A stretch of DNA of 29,621 bases from DMER01 sp003451645 (GTDB lineage Bacteria; Pseudomonadota; Alphaproteobacteria; Micropepsales; Micropepsaceae), in the NCBI GenBank assembly GCA_031976175.1, contig DALYLR010000037.1, forward strand, positions 1-29,621, read 5' to 3'. Both the position numbers and the translations under genes were made by a program. Shown here one piece after another: positions 14,780-22,763 of this stretch (positions are counted from its first letter, which is position 1; the number at the start of each line of letters is the position of its first letter). A model generated the notes under the pieces. It searched no databases and was not told where the DNA came from. It saw only the letters and a program-made list of their open reading frames with translations.

Positions 14780-15361
14780 ATGAAACAACTCCAAGAATTC
14801 ATCGAGCGCGTGATCTTGACCAGCAGATACTTGTTGGTCGTGTTTTATGTGGGCCTCGCGGCCTCGCTGGCGATTTATGCGGTGGCCTTCGTTTTCAAGC
14901 TGATCAAGACAGCCAAGGTTGCTTTGGCCGGTGAAGACATGGTGTTGCCGATGCTGGTCCTGATCGACTCGGCGCTGATCTCCGGCCTGATCGTAATGGT
15001 AATGCTGAGTTCTTATGAGAACTTCGTCAGCCGCTTTGATACGTCGGCGACGGAAGATTCGCCCGATTGGCTGAGACGCCTTGACCCAGGCTCTCTCAAG
15101 GTCAAGGTGGCGACAGCGTTGCTCACCATTTCGGCCGTGCAATTGCTGCAAGTCTTTCTCGACATGGAGAAGTTCACCGAAAAGCAAATCATGTGGAAGG
15201 TCATCATCCATATGGTCTTCATCGCCTCCGCGCTCTGCTTGGCAGGGCTTGACCGGTTGACGACTGTCAGCGCGCAAAAGCTGATCCACAAGAAGCCGGA
15301 TGGGAGCGAGGCTAGCGCGCCTGCGGCACCGGCGGCCCTGCCCGCCGTACCGCCGCCATAA
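14780..15361 (+). CDS. UPF0114 (YqhA) family membrane protein
   Basis: 193 residues with four likely transmembrane helices (about 17-39, 56-77, 108-128, 139-157). The motif SSYENFVSRFD (77-87) and EKFTEKQIMWKVIIH (130-144) are the UPF0114 hallmarks. Function is not established; I know of no assigned reaction. The protein is longer than the ~160-residue E. coli YqhA because of a Pro/Ala tail (about 178-193), and exactly this tail is encoded in the 50-bp overlap with the convergent MFS gene. ATG 14780 chosen, since family similarity begins there. Confidence 0.87.
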   Translation: MKQLQEFIERVILTSRYLLVVFYVGLAASLAIYAVAFVFKLIKTAKVALAGEDMVLPMLVLIDSALISGLIVMVMLSSYENFVSRFDTSATEDSPDWLRRLDPGSLKVKVATALLTISAVQLLQVFLDMEKFTEKQIMWKVIIHMVFIASALCLAGLDRLTTVSAQKLIHKKPDGSEASAPAAPAALPAVPPP

Positions 15362-16568
15362 TCACAGCGAACACGACCACCAGAAAGAGCCCTGCGACCA
15401 AGAACGGGGCGCCTGGCAGTTCGGCCGGACGGCTGGGCCCTATGAAATAGGCGAAGATGCCGTTGTAGAGGGTGGGCGAAAAAATGCTCGCCAAGCCCAT
15501 GAGCCCCGCAAAGGCGCCTTGCAACGCACCTTGCTCGTTTGCTGGCACGCGCTGCGTCACAAAGGTCTGCGCCGAGGGACCGAACAGGCCCCAGAACGCA
15601 AAGATGGGCATGGCCGCAAACATCCAAAAGCCTGTGGGCGCCAGGCCATACATGGCAAATCCTGCCATGCCGAAGGTGAGCCCCGTCAGCATTGCGCGCT
15701 GCTCCCCCAACCACTTGACCAGAGGACCGACCAGCCCGCCCTGCACGATGATCCCGCAGACGCCCGTAACGGCGAGCGAGGCGCCGGTCAGAAACTCGTC
15801 CCAGCCAAAGCGGTGGGCGGTATTCAGAACCCAGACGGCCGGGAACACATTATGCGCCAGCGAGTACAGGAAATAGGCAAGGCCGAACAACGCCAGCGAG
15901 GCGTGATTGTAGAAGTAGCTCAATGAGCCAAACGGATTTAGCGAGGGCCAGCGCGCGCTGCGCCGCTCTGGCGGCAGCGATTCGGGCAGCACGAAATAGC
16001 CGTAAGCCGCGTTGACCAGACACAAAGCGGCCGCGACCCAAAACGGCAGCCGCGGGTCATAGGAGCCCAGCCAGCCGCCTAGAAAAGGCCCAATGACAAA
16101 GCCCAAACCAAAGGCCGCCCCCATCATGCCATAAGCCTGGCCGCGTTTGTCCGGCGCCGTCACATCGGACACATATGCGTTCGCGGTCGAGAACGTCGCT
16201 GCCGCGATCCCTGAGACCACACGGCCCACCACCAGCCACCACAGGCTCGGCGCCAATGCCATCAGGACATAATCGAGCCCCAAGCCCGCCATCGAGAACA
16301 GCAGAACCGGCCGCCGTCCGAAGCGATCGCTCAATGCGCCGAGGATTGGCTGAAAGACAAACTGCATCACGGCGAAGACAGTGCCGATATAGCCTGCCAC
16401 AACTGTCGCGCGGACCATGTCGCCGCCCTCGAAGTCGAGGACAAGGCGCGGCAAGACCGGGATGATCACCCCGAGCGCCAGCACATCGAGCACAACCGTC
16501 ACCAGAATGAAGATCAGCGCGGCCCTGCGTGGCGGCTGGAGCGCGGGTGTTGGGGCGATTTCGGTCAT
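15312..16568 (-). CDS. MFS efflux transporter, TCR/Tet-like
   Basis: 418 residues, about twelve transmembrane helices. The major facilitator motif A GALSDRFGRR is at 77-86, and the first helix carries the drug:H+ antiporter pattern LDVLALGVIIPVLPRLV (27-43) typical of class A/B tetracycline exporters and their many chromosomal relatives. A proton-driven exporter is likely; substrate specificity cannot be read, and tetracycline resistance should not be assumed. ATG 16568 is preceded by GGAGG at ideal spacing. It is divergent from the HerA-like gene; a weak dyad CTTGC-N6-GCAAG at 16587-16602 lies upstream. Its 3' end overlaps the UPF0114 gene. Confidence 0.9.
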   Translation of the reverse strand: MTEIAPTPALQPPRRAALIFILVTVVLDVLALGVIIPVLPRLVLDFEGGDMVRATVVAGYIGTVFAVMQFVFQPILGALSDRFGRRPVLLFSMAGLGLDYVLMALAPSLWWLVVGRVVSGIAAATFSTANAYVSDVTAPDKRGQAYGMMGAAFGLGFVIGPFLGGWLGSYDPRLPFWVAAALCLVNAAYGYFVLPESLPPERRSARWPSLNPFGSLSYFYNHASLALFGLAYFLYSLAHNVFPAVWVLNTAHRFGWDEFLTGASLAVTGVCGIIVQGGLVGPLVKWLGEQRAMLTGLTFGMAGFAMYGLAPTGFWMFAAMPIFAFWGLFGPSAQTFVTQRVPANEQGALQGAFAGLMGLASIFSPTLYNGIFAYFIGPSRPAELPGAPFLVAGLFLVVVFAVIMAAVRRAGPPVPQAR

Positions 16569-16714
16569 GGATTGGGCCTCCGCAAACTTGCATTGCGGCA
16601 AGAGACTTGGGAATGTCGTTCGTGGCACGGACGCGCCGGCGCGCGCAATCTGACGCAGCACCGCACCACGGTTATTCACATTAAAGCTGAAAGCGATTGG
16701 AGACAGTCCCCATC

Positions 16715-18319
16715 ATGGCCACCTCTGGAACACTTCTGATCGGACAAGGCGAGACGGTGCAGGCGCTCCATCTGCCGGTCGCCAACCGTCATGGCCTGAT
16801 TGCGGGGGCTACGGGGACCGGCAAAACCACAACTTTGCGCCTGATGGCCGAAGGCTTCAGCCGCGCTGGGGTCCCTGTGTTCCTGGCGGATGTGAAGGGC
16901 GATATTGCGGGCCTGGCTAAGCCTGGCGAGCCCAAGGGCTTTATTCTGGAGCGCGCAGCCAAGATGGGCCTGGATTGGAAGCCGGAAGGCTCTCCGGTCG
17001 TGTTCTGGGACTTGTTCGGTGTTCAGGGCCATCCGTTGCGCGCGACAGTCAGCGAGATCGGGCCGGTCCTTCTGGCCCAGATGCTCCAACTGAACGACAC
17101 CCAGGAAGGCGTGCTCAACATTGTCTTCCGGGTCGCCGATGAGCAGGGCCTGGCGCTGATTGACCTTAAGGACCTGCGCGCGATGCTCACCCATGTTGGT
17201 GAGAACGCCGAGCAATACACGGTTCAGTTCGGGAACATCGCAACCCAATCGGTCGGCGCCATTCAGCGCGCGCTCTTGACCATCGAGAACCAAGGGGGCG
17301 ACGAGTTCTTTGGCGAGCCTGCCATGAAGATCGATGAGGACCTGATCAGCGCCGATGAGCAAGGCCGCGGTGCCATCAATATTCTGTGCGCTGATAAATT
17401 GCTCAAGAGCCCCAAGCTTTATGCAACGTTCTTGCTCTGGATGCTGGCGGAGTTGTTCGAGACCCTGCCCGAGGTTGGCGATCTCGACAAACCGCGGCTG
17501 GTGTTTTTCTTTGATGAGGCCCACCTTTTGTTCGATGATGCGCCCAAGCCGCTGCTCGATCAGGTGGAGCAGGTCGTGCGGCTGATCCGCTCCAAGGGCG
17601 TGGGCGTCTATTTCTGCACACAGTCGCCTCTGGACATCCCTGATGATGTGCTTGGGCAATTGGGCAATAAGGTGCAGCACGCGTTGCGCGCCTTCACGCC
17701 CAAGGATCAGAAATCGGTGCGCGCGGTTGCTGAGAATTTCCGCCCCAACCCCAATCTTGACGCAACGCAGGCCGTGCAGGAATTGGCGGTCGGCGAGGCC
17801 CTGATCTCCATGCTCGACCCCAAGGGCATCCCGTCGATTGTCGAGCGCGCCTTTATCGCGCCGCCCACCGGCCGGATGGGGCCGCTGACGCCGGAGGAGC
17901 GGGCGGAGGTTTTGAACATGAGCCCCTTTGCAGGCGTCTATGACGAGGCGGTGGATCGCGAGAGCGCCTATGAGGTTCTTATGGCGCGGGTCAATCAGAA
18001 GCGCGACGAGGTAGGCGCGCCGCGTCTGCCGCAAGGGCCTGGCCCCAAGCGGCGCAGCTGGGGCGGCGGCGGAGCGCGGACGCCAGCCGCGGGCGGCGAC
18101 CAGATGACCGATGCACCCCCAGCCTCGTCCTATCCACAATCCTATCCCATGCCGGTGGAGCCCAAGCCCACGCGCCAAGGCCGTGCGCCGGCGCAGCGTG
18201 AGACGGTTGCCGAGGCTGCCGCCAAAAGCGCGGTGCGCTCGGTTACGACGGCCGTGGCGGGGGGCATCGGCCGCGCTTTGGTGCGCGGCGTTCTTGGCGC
18301 CCTCATTAAGCGGCGCTGA
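16715..18319 (+). CDS. HerA-like / YjgR (DUF853) ATPase
   Basis: 534 residues. A FtsK/HerA-type P-loop ATPase: Walker A GATGTGKTT at 31-39, ADVKGDIAGL (58-67), Walker B LVFFFDEAH at 262-270, CTQSPLDIPDDVLGQLGNKVQHALR after it, and the conserved basic tail AGGIGRALVRGVLGALIKR. The linker 440-500 is Gly/Pro/Ala-rich. This is the DUF853/YjgR family: widespread, putative helicase or DNA-translocating ATPase, role unknown. There is no NurA-type nuclease or other partner beside it, so a HerA-NurA repair module or a defence system is not indicated. I use ATG 16715; a TTG at 16697 is in frame. The 3' end overlaps the saccharopine dehydrogenase-like gene by 14 bp. Confidence 0.9.
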   Translation: MATSGTLLIGQGETVQALHLPVANRHGLIAGATGTGKTTTLRLMAEGFSRAGVPVFLADVKGDIAGLAKPGEPKGFILERAAKMGLDWKPEGSPVVFWDLFGVQGHPLRATVSEIGPVLLAQMLQLNDTQEGVLNIVFRVADEQGLALIDLKDLRAMLTHVGENAEQYTVQFGNIATQSVGAIQRALLTIENQGGDEFFGEPAMKIDEDLISADEQGRGAINILCADKLLKSPKLYATFLLWMLAELFETLPEVGDLDKPRLVFFFDEAHLLFDDAPKPLLDQVEQVVRLIRSKGVGVYFCTQSPLDIPDDVLGQLGNKVQHALRAFTPKDQKSVRAVAENFRPNPNLDATQAVQELAVGEALISMLDPKGIPSIVERAFIAPPTGRMGPLTPEERAEVLNMSPFAGVYDEAVDRESAYEVLMARVNQKRDEVGAPRLPQGPGPKRRSWGGGGARTPAAGGDQMTDAPPASSYPQSYPMPVEPKPTRQGRAPAQRETVAEAAAKSAVRSVTTAVAGGIGRALVRGVLGALIKRR

Positions 18320-19445
18320 CGGGGGCCGCCGCTGTTGCATTCGTCTCAGTCCGGATGTTCAGCATCCGGAAGAGCGGCGTAAACTCCGTCAGCGGAACTT
18401 CGCCCAGACATGGCCGCGCGCCGGGCTCCGGCTTTTGGCCCGCCAGCATGCGCTTGAGCAACGCAAATGCCGCGAGCACCGGGACGTTGGGGCCAACGCC
18501 CGCCTCCGCAATCAGGCGCCAATAGCGTTGGACGGTTTTGCCGCCCGCATCAGTGCCTTCGATCTCGACCAGCATGCCGCCAGCATCGGTGCCAAGGCCG
18601 ATCAGGGCATCGGCCAAGTCCCGCGCCATTTCCGAGAATGGCAAGAGGCTGGGCAAGATGCCAAAGCGGGGCAGTTGACTGGCCGCACTCAGGCCCAGAT
18701 GCATCACAGAGAGTTCCAGGCCGCCGCGGAATATCACCCGGTCGCTCACCTTGTAGCGGGCTGGAAACAGACCCAGGTCCGGCGCGTCACACAGTGACAG
18801 CCAGCGCCAGCCCACCGGATCGCCCATATCCTTGCGCGTGAGCAGGCCCCAGCCCGGCGCGCTGCCCCAGCGGCCCTCTCGCCACAGCGGGACAGACTTC
18901 CCGGCATAGCCCAGAATCGAGCGCACCACGGCCAAGCCGCGGGGAGCCCTGTTGCCTGGGGAAATACTGACCTCAATGCTCCGTACCGTGACGAGATCGC
19001 GCGTCAAGGCATCGCACACCGCGCTCGACAGTGCAGGCGTTGAACTGGCGCCACAGATTGCGGCGACGCCATGGGCGCGGGCCAAGGCATCCAAGGCGCC
19101 AAACCGCTCCGCAAAGGCACGCCCATCGCTCAAATCGAGGTAATGCGCGCCCGCCTCAATGACCGTGCGGGCAAACTGATAATCCTCGCCCACAAAGGGA
19201 CCGGCGCAATCGACGACGGCCCAGGGCTTTAGGGCTGCCAGGCTCGCCCCAGCCACGCGGGTGCGGTCAAGCATGGCAGCCTTTGCGCCCGCCCCTAACT
19301 CCCGCGCCAGGCTCTGCGCTTTGGTTATGTCCCGGCCCGCGATGATGAGGTTGGCATCGGTCTCTCGCGCCAAAAGCTGCGTCAGCCGCGACCCAAAGAC
19401 GCCGGCGCCGCCCAAAAGAACGATGGAACGCTGATCTGAAATCAT
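18306..19445 (-). CDS. Saccharopine dehydrogenase-like NAD(P)-binding oxidoreductase
   Basis: 379 residues. The N-terminal Rossmann domain begins SIVLLGGAGVFGSRLTQLL (7-25), then IIAGRDITKAQ, VVDCAGPFVGEDY and YLDLSDG, the layout of the saccharopine dehydrogenase / trans-acyl enoyl reductase group. The C-terminal ~200 residues are less conserved and do not point to lysine metabolism, so the substrate is unknown. ATG 19445 preferred over TTG 19457. It is divergent from the histidine kinase across an AT-rich 82-bp spacer. Confidence 0.82.
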   Translation of the reverse strand: MISDQRSIVLLGGAGVFGSRLTQLLARETDANLIIAGRDITKAQSLARELGAGAKAAMLDRTRVAGASLAALKPWAVVDCAGPFVGEDYQFARTVIEAGAHYLDLSDGRAFAERFGALDALARAHGVAAICGASSTPALSSAVCDALTRDLVTVRSIEVSISPGNRAPRGLAVVRSILGYAGKSVPLWREGRWGSAPGWGLLTRKDMGDPVGWRWLSLCDAPDLGLFPARYKVSDRVIFRGGLELSVMHLGLSAASQLPRFGILPSLLPFSEMARDLADALIGLGTDAGGMLVEIEGTDAGGKTVQRYWRLIAEAGVGPNVPVLAAFALLKRMLAGQKPEPGARPCLGEVPLTEFTPLFRMLNIRTETNATAAAPVSAA

Positions 19446-19527
19446 CTGCGAATACAACCAAAGGTCATTAAATATTCATTTCACAACTTTTGATACGGTT
19501 CCTGCAGTTCGAGCAAGGACACTCACG
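19446..19527. promoter_or_regulatory. AT-rich divergent promoter region
   Basis: The 82 bp between the oxidoreductase and kinase starts include 19466-19492, distinctly AT-rich against the surrounding DNA (ATTAAATATTCATTTCACAA). Both genes probably start transcription here. No -35/-10 pair is good enough to name. A GCAAGGAC ribosome site precedes the kinase ATG. Confidence 0.35.
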
Positions 19528-20826
19528 ATGATGCCAGACCCAAACTGCCCGCAGGAAGAAAAGCGTCTGCAGACGCTCTACGCCCTGGATATTCTGGACA
19601 CGCCGCCCGAAGCAATTCTGGACGATATCGCCTCCATGGCTGCCGGTCTGTTCGACGTTCCGATCGCCTTGGTATCCTTGGTCGACAGCGACCGGCAATG
19701 GTTCAAGGCCTGCGTGGGTTTGGAAGTCTCCGAGACGCCCCGCAACATCTCATTTTGTACCCATGCGATCCGGGCCGAGGATGTCTTTGTGGTGCCCGAT
19801 GCCGCCGCGGATGATCGCTTCTGCACCAACCCGCTTGTCATTGGCCCGCCCCATATCCGCTTCTATGCGGGCGCTCAGCTGCGCACCCCTGACCGGCAGA
19901 ATATCGGCACCTTGTGCATTATCGACCGCCGTCCCAGGCACGATATCACCATTTACGACTGTATGCGTTTGCGGCGCCTGGCCAATATCGTCGAGACGCA
20001 GCTGGCCTTGCGCTATCTCAGCACGCAATTCATGAACGAGGTGGCCGACCGGCAGACCTTGGTTAGCGCCTTTGAGGCCGAACGCGAGCAATTGATCACG
20101 CGTCTCAAGGCCAAGCGCGATTATCTGGCCAAGATGGCGCATGATCTGCGTACCCCCCTCAATTCGATCAGCGCCTGCGCCGATTTGCTGCTCCGGCCCG
20201 CGCCTGGCCCCCATGATCAGGCGAAGACGCACGAATATGCCGACATTATCCGCTCGGCCGCGAGCTTTATGACGGAGCTGTGCTCGACTATCCTCGACTA
20301 TGCTAAAACCCGCTCGGACCAGTTCTCTGTCAAGCTGGAGCCTCTTGATCTTGCCCAAGTTGTTGAAGACACAGCGGCGCTGTTCAGCACACCGGCAATG
20401 CAACGTGGGCTGATGATCACGATACGGATCGACGAGGCGCCCCTGAGCGTCAATGGCGACGCCATCCGGCTGAAGCAAATCCTGATGAACCTGATCTCCA
20501 ATGCGCTGAAATTCACCAATGAGGGCGGCGAAATCACGGTCGCCTTGCAGCGCGGCGTGGATGGCATGGCCAAATTGTCGGTCAGTGATACTGGCGTCGG
20601 CATTGACGCCAGCGAGATCGGGCGCGCGCTGATGCCCTATGCGCAGACCGCCTCCGCCAAAAAGTCACGCCAAGCGGGTACCGGCTTGGGCCTGCCGATC
20701 GCGCGCCAATTGGCCGAGCGCCACAGCGGCAGCTTGACCCTCACCAGCAAATTGGGGATTGGGACCTGTGTTACTGTCACGCTGCCGCTCTCTGACATGC
20801 CGCGAGAACAAAGACTTACAGCGTGA
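19528..20826 (+). CDS. Soluble GAF-domain sensor histidine kinase
   Basis: 432 residues without transmembrane segments. An N-terminal GAF domain (about 13-165; RLQTLYALDILDTPPE, VSLVDSDRQWFKACVG, SFCTHAI) senses an unknown ligand. The dimerisation/phosphoacceptor domain has His205 in MAHDLRTPLNSI, and the ATP-binding domain shows the N box NLISNALKFT (Asn325), the G1 box SDTGVGID (353-360) and the G2 box GTGLGL (384-389). All catalytic boxes are intact, so it should autophosphorylate. No response regulator gene is adjacent, making it an orphan kinase. ATG ATG start; either is possible. The stop overlaps the convergent GT11 gene by 11 bp. Confidence 0.93.
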   Translation: MMPDPNCPQEEKRLQTLYALDILDTPPEAILDDIASMAAGLFDVPIALVSLVDSDRQWFKACVGLEVSETPRNISFCTHAIRAEDVFVVPDAAADDRFCTNPLVIGPPHIRFYAGAQLRTPDRQNIGTLCIIDRRPRHDITIYDCMRLRRLANIVETQLALRYLSTQFMNEVADRQTLVSAFEAEREQLITRLKAKRDYLAKMAHDLRTPLNSISACADLLLRPAPGPHDQAKTHEYADIIRSAASFMTELCSTILDYAKTRSDQFSVKLEPLDLAQVVEDTAALFSTPAMQRGLMITIRIDEAPLSVNGDAIRLKQILMNLISNALKFTNEGGEITVALQRGVDGMAKLSVSDTGVGIDASEIGRALMPYAQTASAKKSRQAGTGLGLPIARQLAERHSGSLTLTSKLGIGTCVTVTLPLSDMPREQRLTA

Positions 20827-21706
20827 TCCAGCCAGCAGGGAAGAGATCCCGGATATCGGTGTTCTTGAGATAATCGGCGGCGAACCATTGCTTTGGGCAG
20901 ATTACCAGTTTATCCGGGCGCGGATCAAACCACGCGCTCCACCAGCTAAAGGTGCTATTGGCAATGATGTGATGGCGGGCTTGCGCCATCAGATACATGT
21001 CGTCCACTGCGGGGAAGCCCTTCACGATCTCATAGCTTGCCCCTGGCGGCATCAGGTTGGGGATCGCCTCCGGCGTGTCGCTAAACACAAATATGCGCGC
21101 TGCCGGGGCAGCGGCGAGCGCGTGCGCTAACGCTTGACGGTAGTAGCCTGCATCCAGCGTGCCATGCACTTGCGTGAATGCCGTCTCGCTGCGGAAATCG
21201 CCAATGCGCACGTGTACGGCGAGCGTGTCTCCGGTGAGCCGTTTCGCAAAGTCCTTGGCAGGCGCTGAGACCAAGGGCAGCAAGGACAGACGCTCCCGCA
21301 CGTCCTGGCTCACGCCTTGAAAATACTTTTCCGATTGAAAGTATCCAGAGAGGTAACAAGACCCGGAAATCGCTTCTATGCGCGGGTCATACGCAAAGCT
21401 CGCTTCGGTGAGCACGTCCCCAGGCCAGAATGGCGGCGCACCCGGGCGGCCAAACCGCAAGCGGCGCCAGGTTCGATGGGCGAGCCGTCCGGCCCAGCTC
21501 TGCCGGTGGCCACTGATCAGCGCACCATGCCCGAGCCCCTCCATTGCATAACTGCGGGCCCCCGACTTTCTAAACCGCCACAGGTCGAACTCCAGCTGGC
21601 CCCCAAGCCGCATGGCCAGTGCCAGGCCCGCGGCCGCCTGAAACAGCTGGTTCCCAAGGCCGCCCAGGAGCTCCACACGAATGACCGGCGTCATGGCATC
21701 CCGCAT
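20816..21706 (-). CDS. Glycosyltransferase family 11 (alpha-1,2-fucosyltransferase-like)
   Basis: 296 residues. GT11 landmarks: N-terminal VELLGGLGNQLFQAAAGLALA (11-31), YLSGYFQSEKYF (118-129), the donor-binding HVRIGDF (165-171), FVFSDTPE (207-213) and IIANSTFSWWSAWF (247-260). In classic alpha-1,2-fucosyltransferases the motif is HxRRxDY; here Ile-Gly replace Arg-Gly, so donor or acceptor may differ. The expected role is transfer of fucose, or a related sugar, to a surface glycan. No other polysaccharide genes are near, and no GDP-fucose synthesis genes are in the window. ATG 21706 with GAAGG six bases upstream. Confidence 0.88.
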   Translation of the reverse strand: MRDAMTPVIRVELLGGLGNQLFQAAAGLALAMRLGGQLEFDLWRFRKSGARSYAMEGLGHGALISGHRQSWAGRLAHRTWRRLRFGRPGAPPFWPGDVLTEASFAYDPRIEAISGSCYLSGYFQSEKYFQGVSQDVRERLSLLPLVSAPAKDFAKRLTGDTLAVHVRIGDFRSETAFTQVHGTLDAGYYRQALAHALAAAPAARIFVFSDTPEAIPNLMPPGASYEIVKGFPAVDDMYLMAQARHHIIANSTFSWWSAWFDPRPDKLVICPKQWFAADYLKNTDIRDLFPAGWITL

Positions 21707-21965
21707 TCTGAACCTTCAACTCCCGGCGCTCGCATCGACACCCGCATTTGAAACCAATCGCCGGACCGTCATGGCCATGGTTCGCTTCTTATCCTGCACC
21801 CTCTAAGCACAATGGTGGCGCCAGCGCCAGCATTTGCCAATGCGCTTCCTTGAAGACACCTTGCGCGTTTAGCGCTAGGTTCTGTCATGGTCTGAATGTG
21901 GTTTACCGGCCGAGAAAAAAACTGGATGAATGGGCCGCCATGCGCGCGCAAGGAAAATTCCATCA

Positions 21966-22532
21966 ATGAGTGTGTCCAAGCGCTTTCGTACGCCGCATGA
22001 TTCGGGGCGTCAGGTCGCCATCCTGTGTAAGGAGACCGGCGCTACCTTGTTCATGGCCGAGCTCCCGAAAGAGGCAGACACAGAACCGCCCGCCCGGCGG
22101 ATGGGCATCGCCCTTGAACTGGCGCTTCGAGCGGAAGCGGACCTGAGCGGCGCGGATTTGCGCGGTGTGATCGCCCAAGATTTGCAATCGTTCGAAGGAA
22201 AACTCGCCGGGGCGGATTTCACCGGCGCGGACCTCTCCAATCTTGAATGCATCGGGTGCGATGTCAGGCAGACCCGCTTTGCGGGAGCTTCCCTCGCCAA
22301 AGCCGATTTCAGAGGGTGCGACCTGCGGGGTGCGGATCTCACGGGCGCTGACATACGGCACGCGCAGTTCCAGTTTTGCAATGCGAGAGGGGCCCTGTTC
22401 GTCAATCCCCTGGCCGATCAGACCTATTTTTGGACCACGAAACTTTACGACGCCACATTCAGTGGGGTCGAGCCGGGGAAGATTATCTTCGAGGACTGCA
22501 ATTATTCCGAACCCGACGCAGGGGAAGACTGA
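21966..22532 (+). CDS. Cytoplasmic pentapeptide-repeat protein
   Basis: 188 residues, no signal peptide. After a ~45-residue N-terminal region, pentapeptide repeats run from about residue 55 to 140 (ADLSGADLRG, GADFTGADLSN, ADFRGCDLRGADLTGADI), with Cys residues at several outward positions; a C-terminal region (LADQTYFWTTKLYDATFSG) is less regular. A right-handed beta-helix is expected; function is unknown. It is not recognisably a Qnr-type gyrase protector. ATG 21966 follows AAGGA at rather long spacing; an in-frame ATG at 21930 would add 12 residues. It is the second such protein in the window, but is not a close copy of the exported one. Confidence 0.8.
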   Translation: MSVSKRFRTPHDSGRQVAILCKETGATLFMAELPKEADTEPPARRMGIALELALRAEADLSGADLRGVIAQDLQSFEGKLAGADFTGADLSNLECIGCDVRQTRFAGASLAKADFRGCDLRGADLTGADIRHAQFQFCNARGALFVNPLADQTYFWTTKLYDATFSGVEPGKIIFEDCNYSEPDAGED

Positions 22533-22560
22533 GCGTCTTGAACCCAACGGTATTCAAAAA

Positions 22561-22637
22561 TGGTCGGGACGGCGGGATTTGAACCCACGACCCCCAGTCC
22601 CCCAGACTGATGCGCTACCAGGCTGCGCTACGTCCCG
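22561..22637 (-). tRNA. tRNA-Pro (anticodon GGG)
   Basis: 77-nt cloverleaf with encoded CCA. The acceptor stem is CGGGACG (rc of 22631-22637) with CGTCCCG (rc of 22565-22571), discriminator A, then CCA at 22561-22563. The D arm is GCGCAGCCTGGTAGCGC, the anticodon stem TCAGT/ACTGG around loop CTGGGGG (anticodon GGG), and the T arm CGTGGGTTCAAATCCCGC. A run of five T follows the CCA. All parts pair normally. Confidence 0.97.
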
Positions 22638-22721
22638 ACCGGCCGCGTCACCCTCGCCTCCGGTGCATGCAATGCAGGAGGACGCCGGGGCCGGATGGGG
22701 TGTCCGGTTCGCGGGAGCGAG

Positions 22722-22750
22722 ACTATAGGGCGCAAGGCGGTCCGCCGCAA
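22722..22750 (-). promoter_or_regulatory. Promoter for tRNA-Pro
   Basis: On the minus strand TTGCGG (22745-22750), a 17-bp spacer and TATAGT (22722-22727) form a good sigma-70 type promoter. Transcription would begin about 78 bases before the tRNA 5' end. It sits just downstream of the merR stop, so the tRNA is expected to be transcribed independently. Confidence 0.6.
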
Positions 22751-22763
22751 CGCCAGACTTTGC

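Noticed and set aside
15312..16568. Tetracycline resistance gene
   Set aside because: The transporter is Tet-like by family, but it has no adjacent TetR-type repressor or mobile element; chromosomal relatives with other substrates are common.
16715..18319. HerA-like ATPase as part of a phage-defence or HerA-NurA repair system
   Set aside because: It belongs to the widespread DUF853/YjgR group with its typical C-terminal tail, and no nuclease, SIR2, DUF4297 or other defence partner lies beside it.
16676..18340. A 554-codon open frame on the minus strand opposite the HerA-like gene
   Set aside because: The plus strand encodes a clear ATPase with Walker motifs over the same span. The antisense product is rich in His, Arg, Gln and Ala with no fold pattern, typical of an antisense shadow in GC-rich coding DNA.
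21707..21965. Short open frames on both strands in the spacer before the second pentapeptide gene
   Set aside because: They overlap each other, have no ribosome sites and give no recognisable or regular protein. The region is best read as a divergent promoter region.
22728..22763. Terminator hairpin after merR
   Set aside because: The GGCGTTGCGG / CCGCCTTGCGCC complementarity is imperfect and has no T-run. The same bases make a better tRNA promoter.
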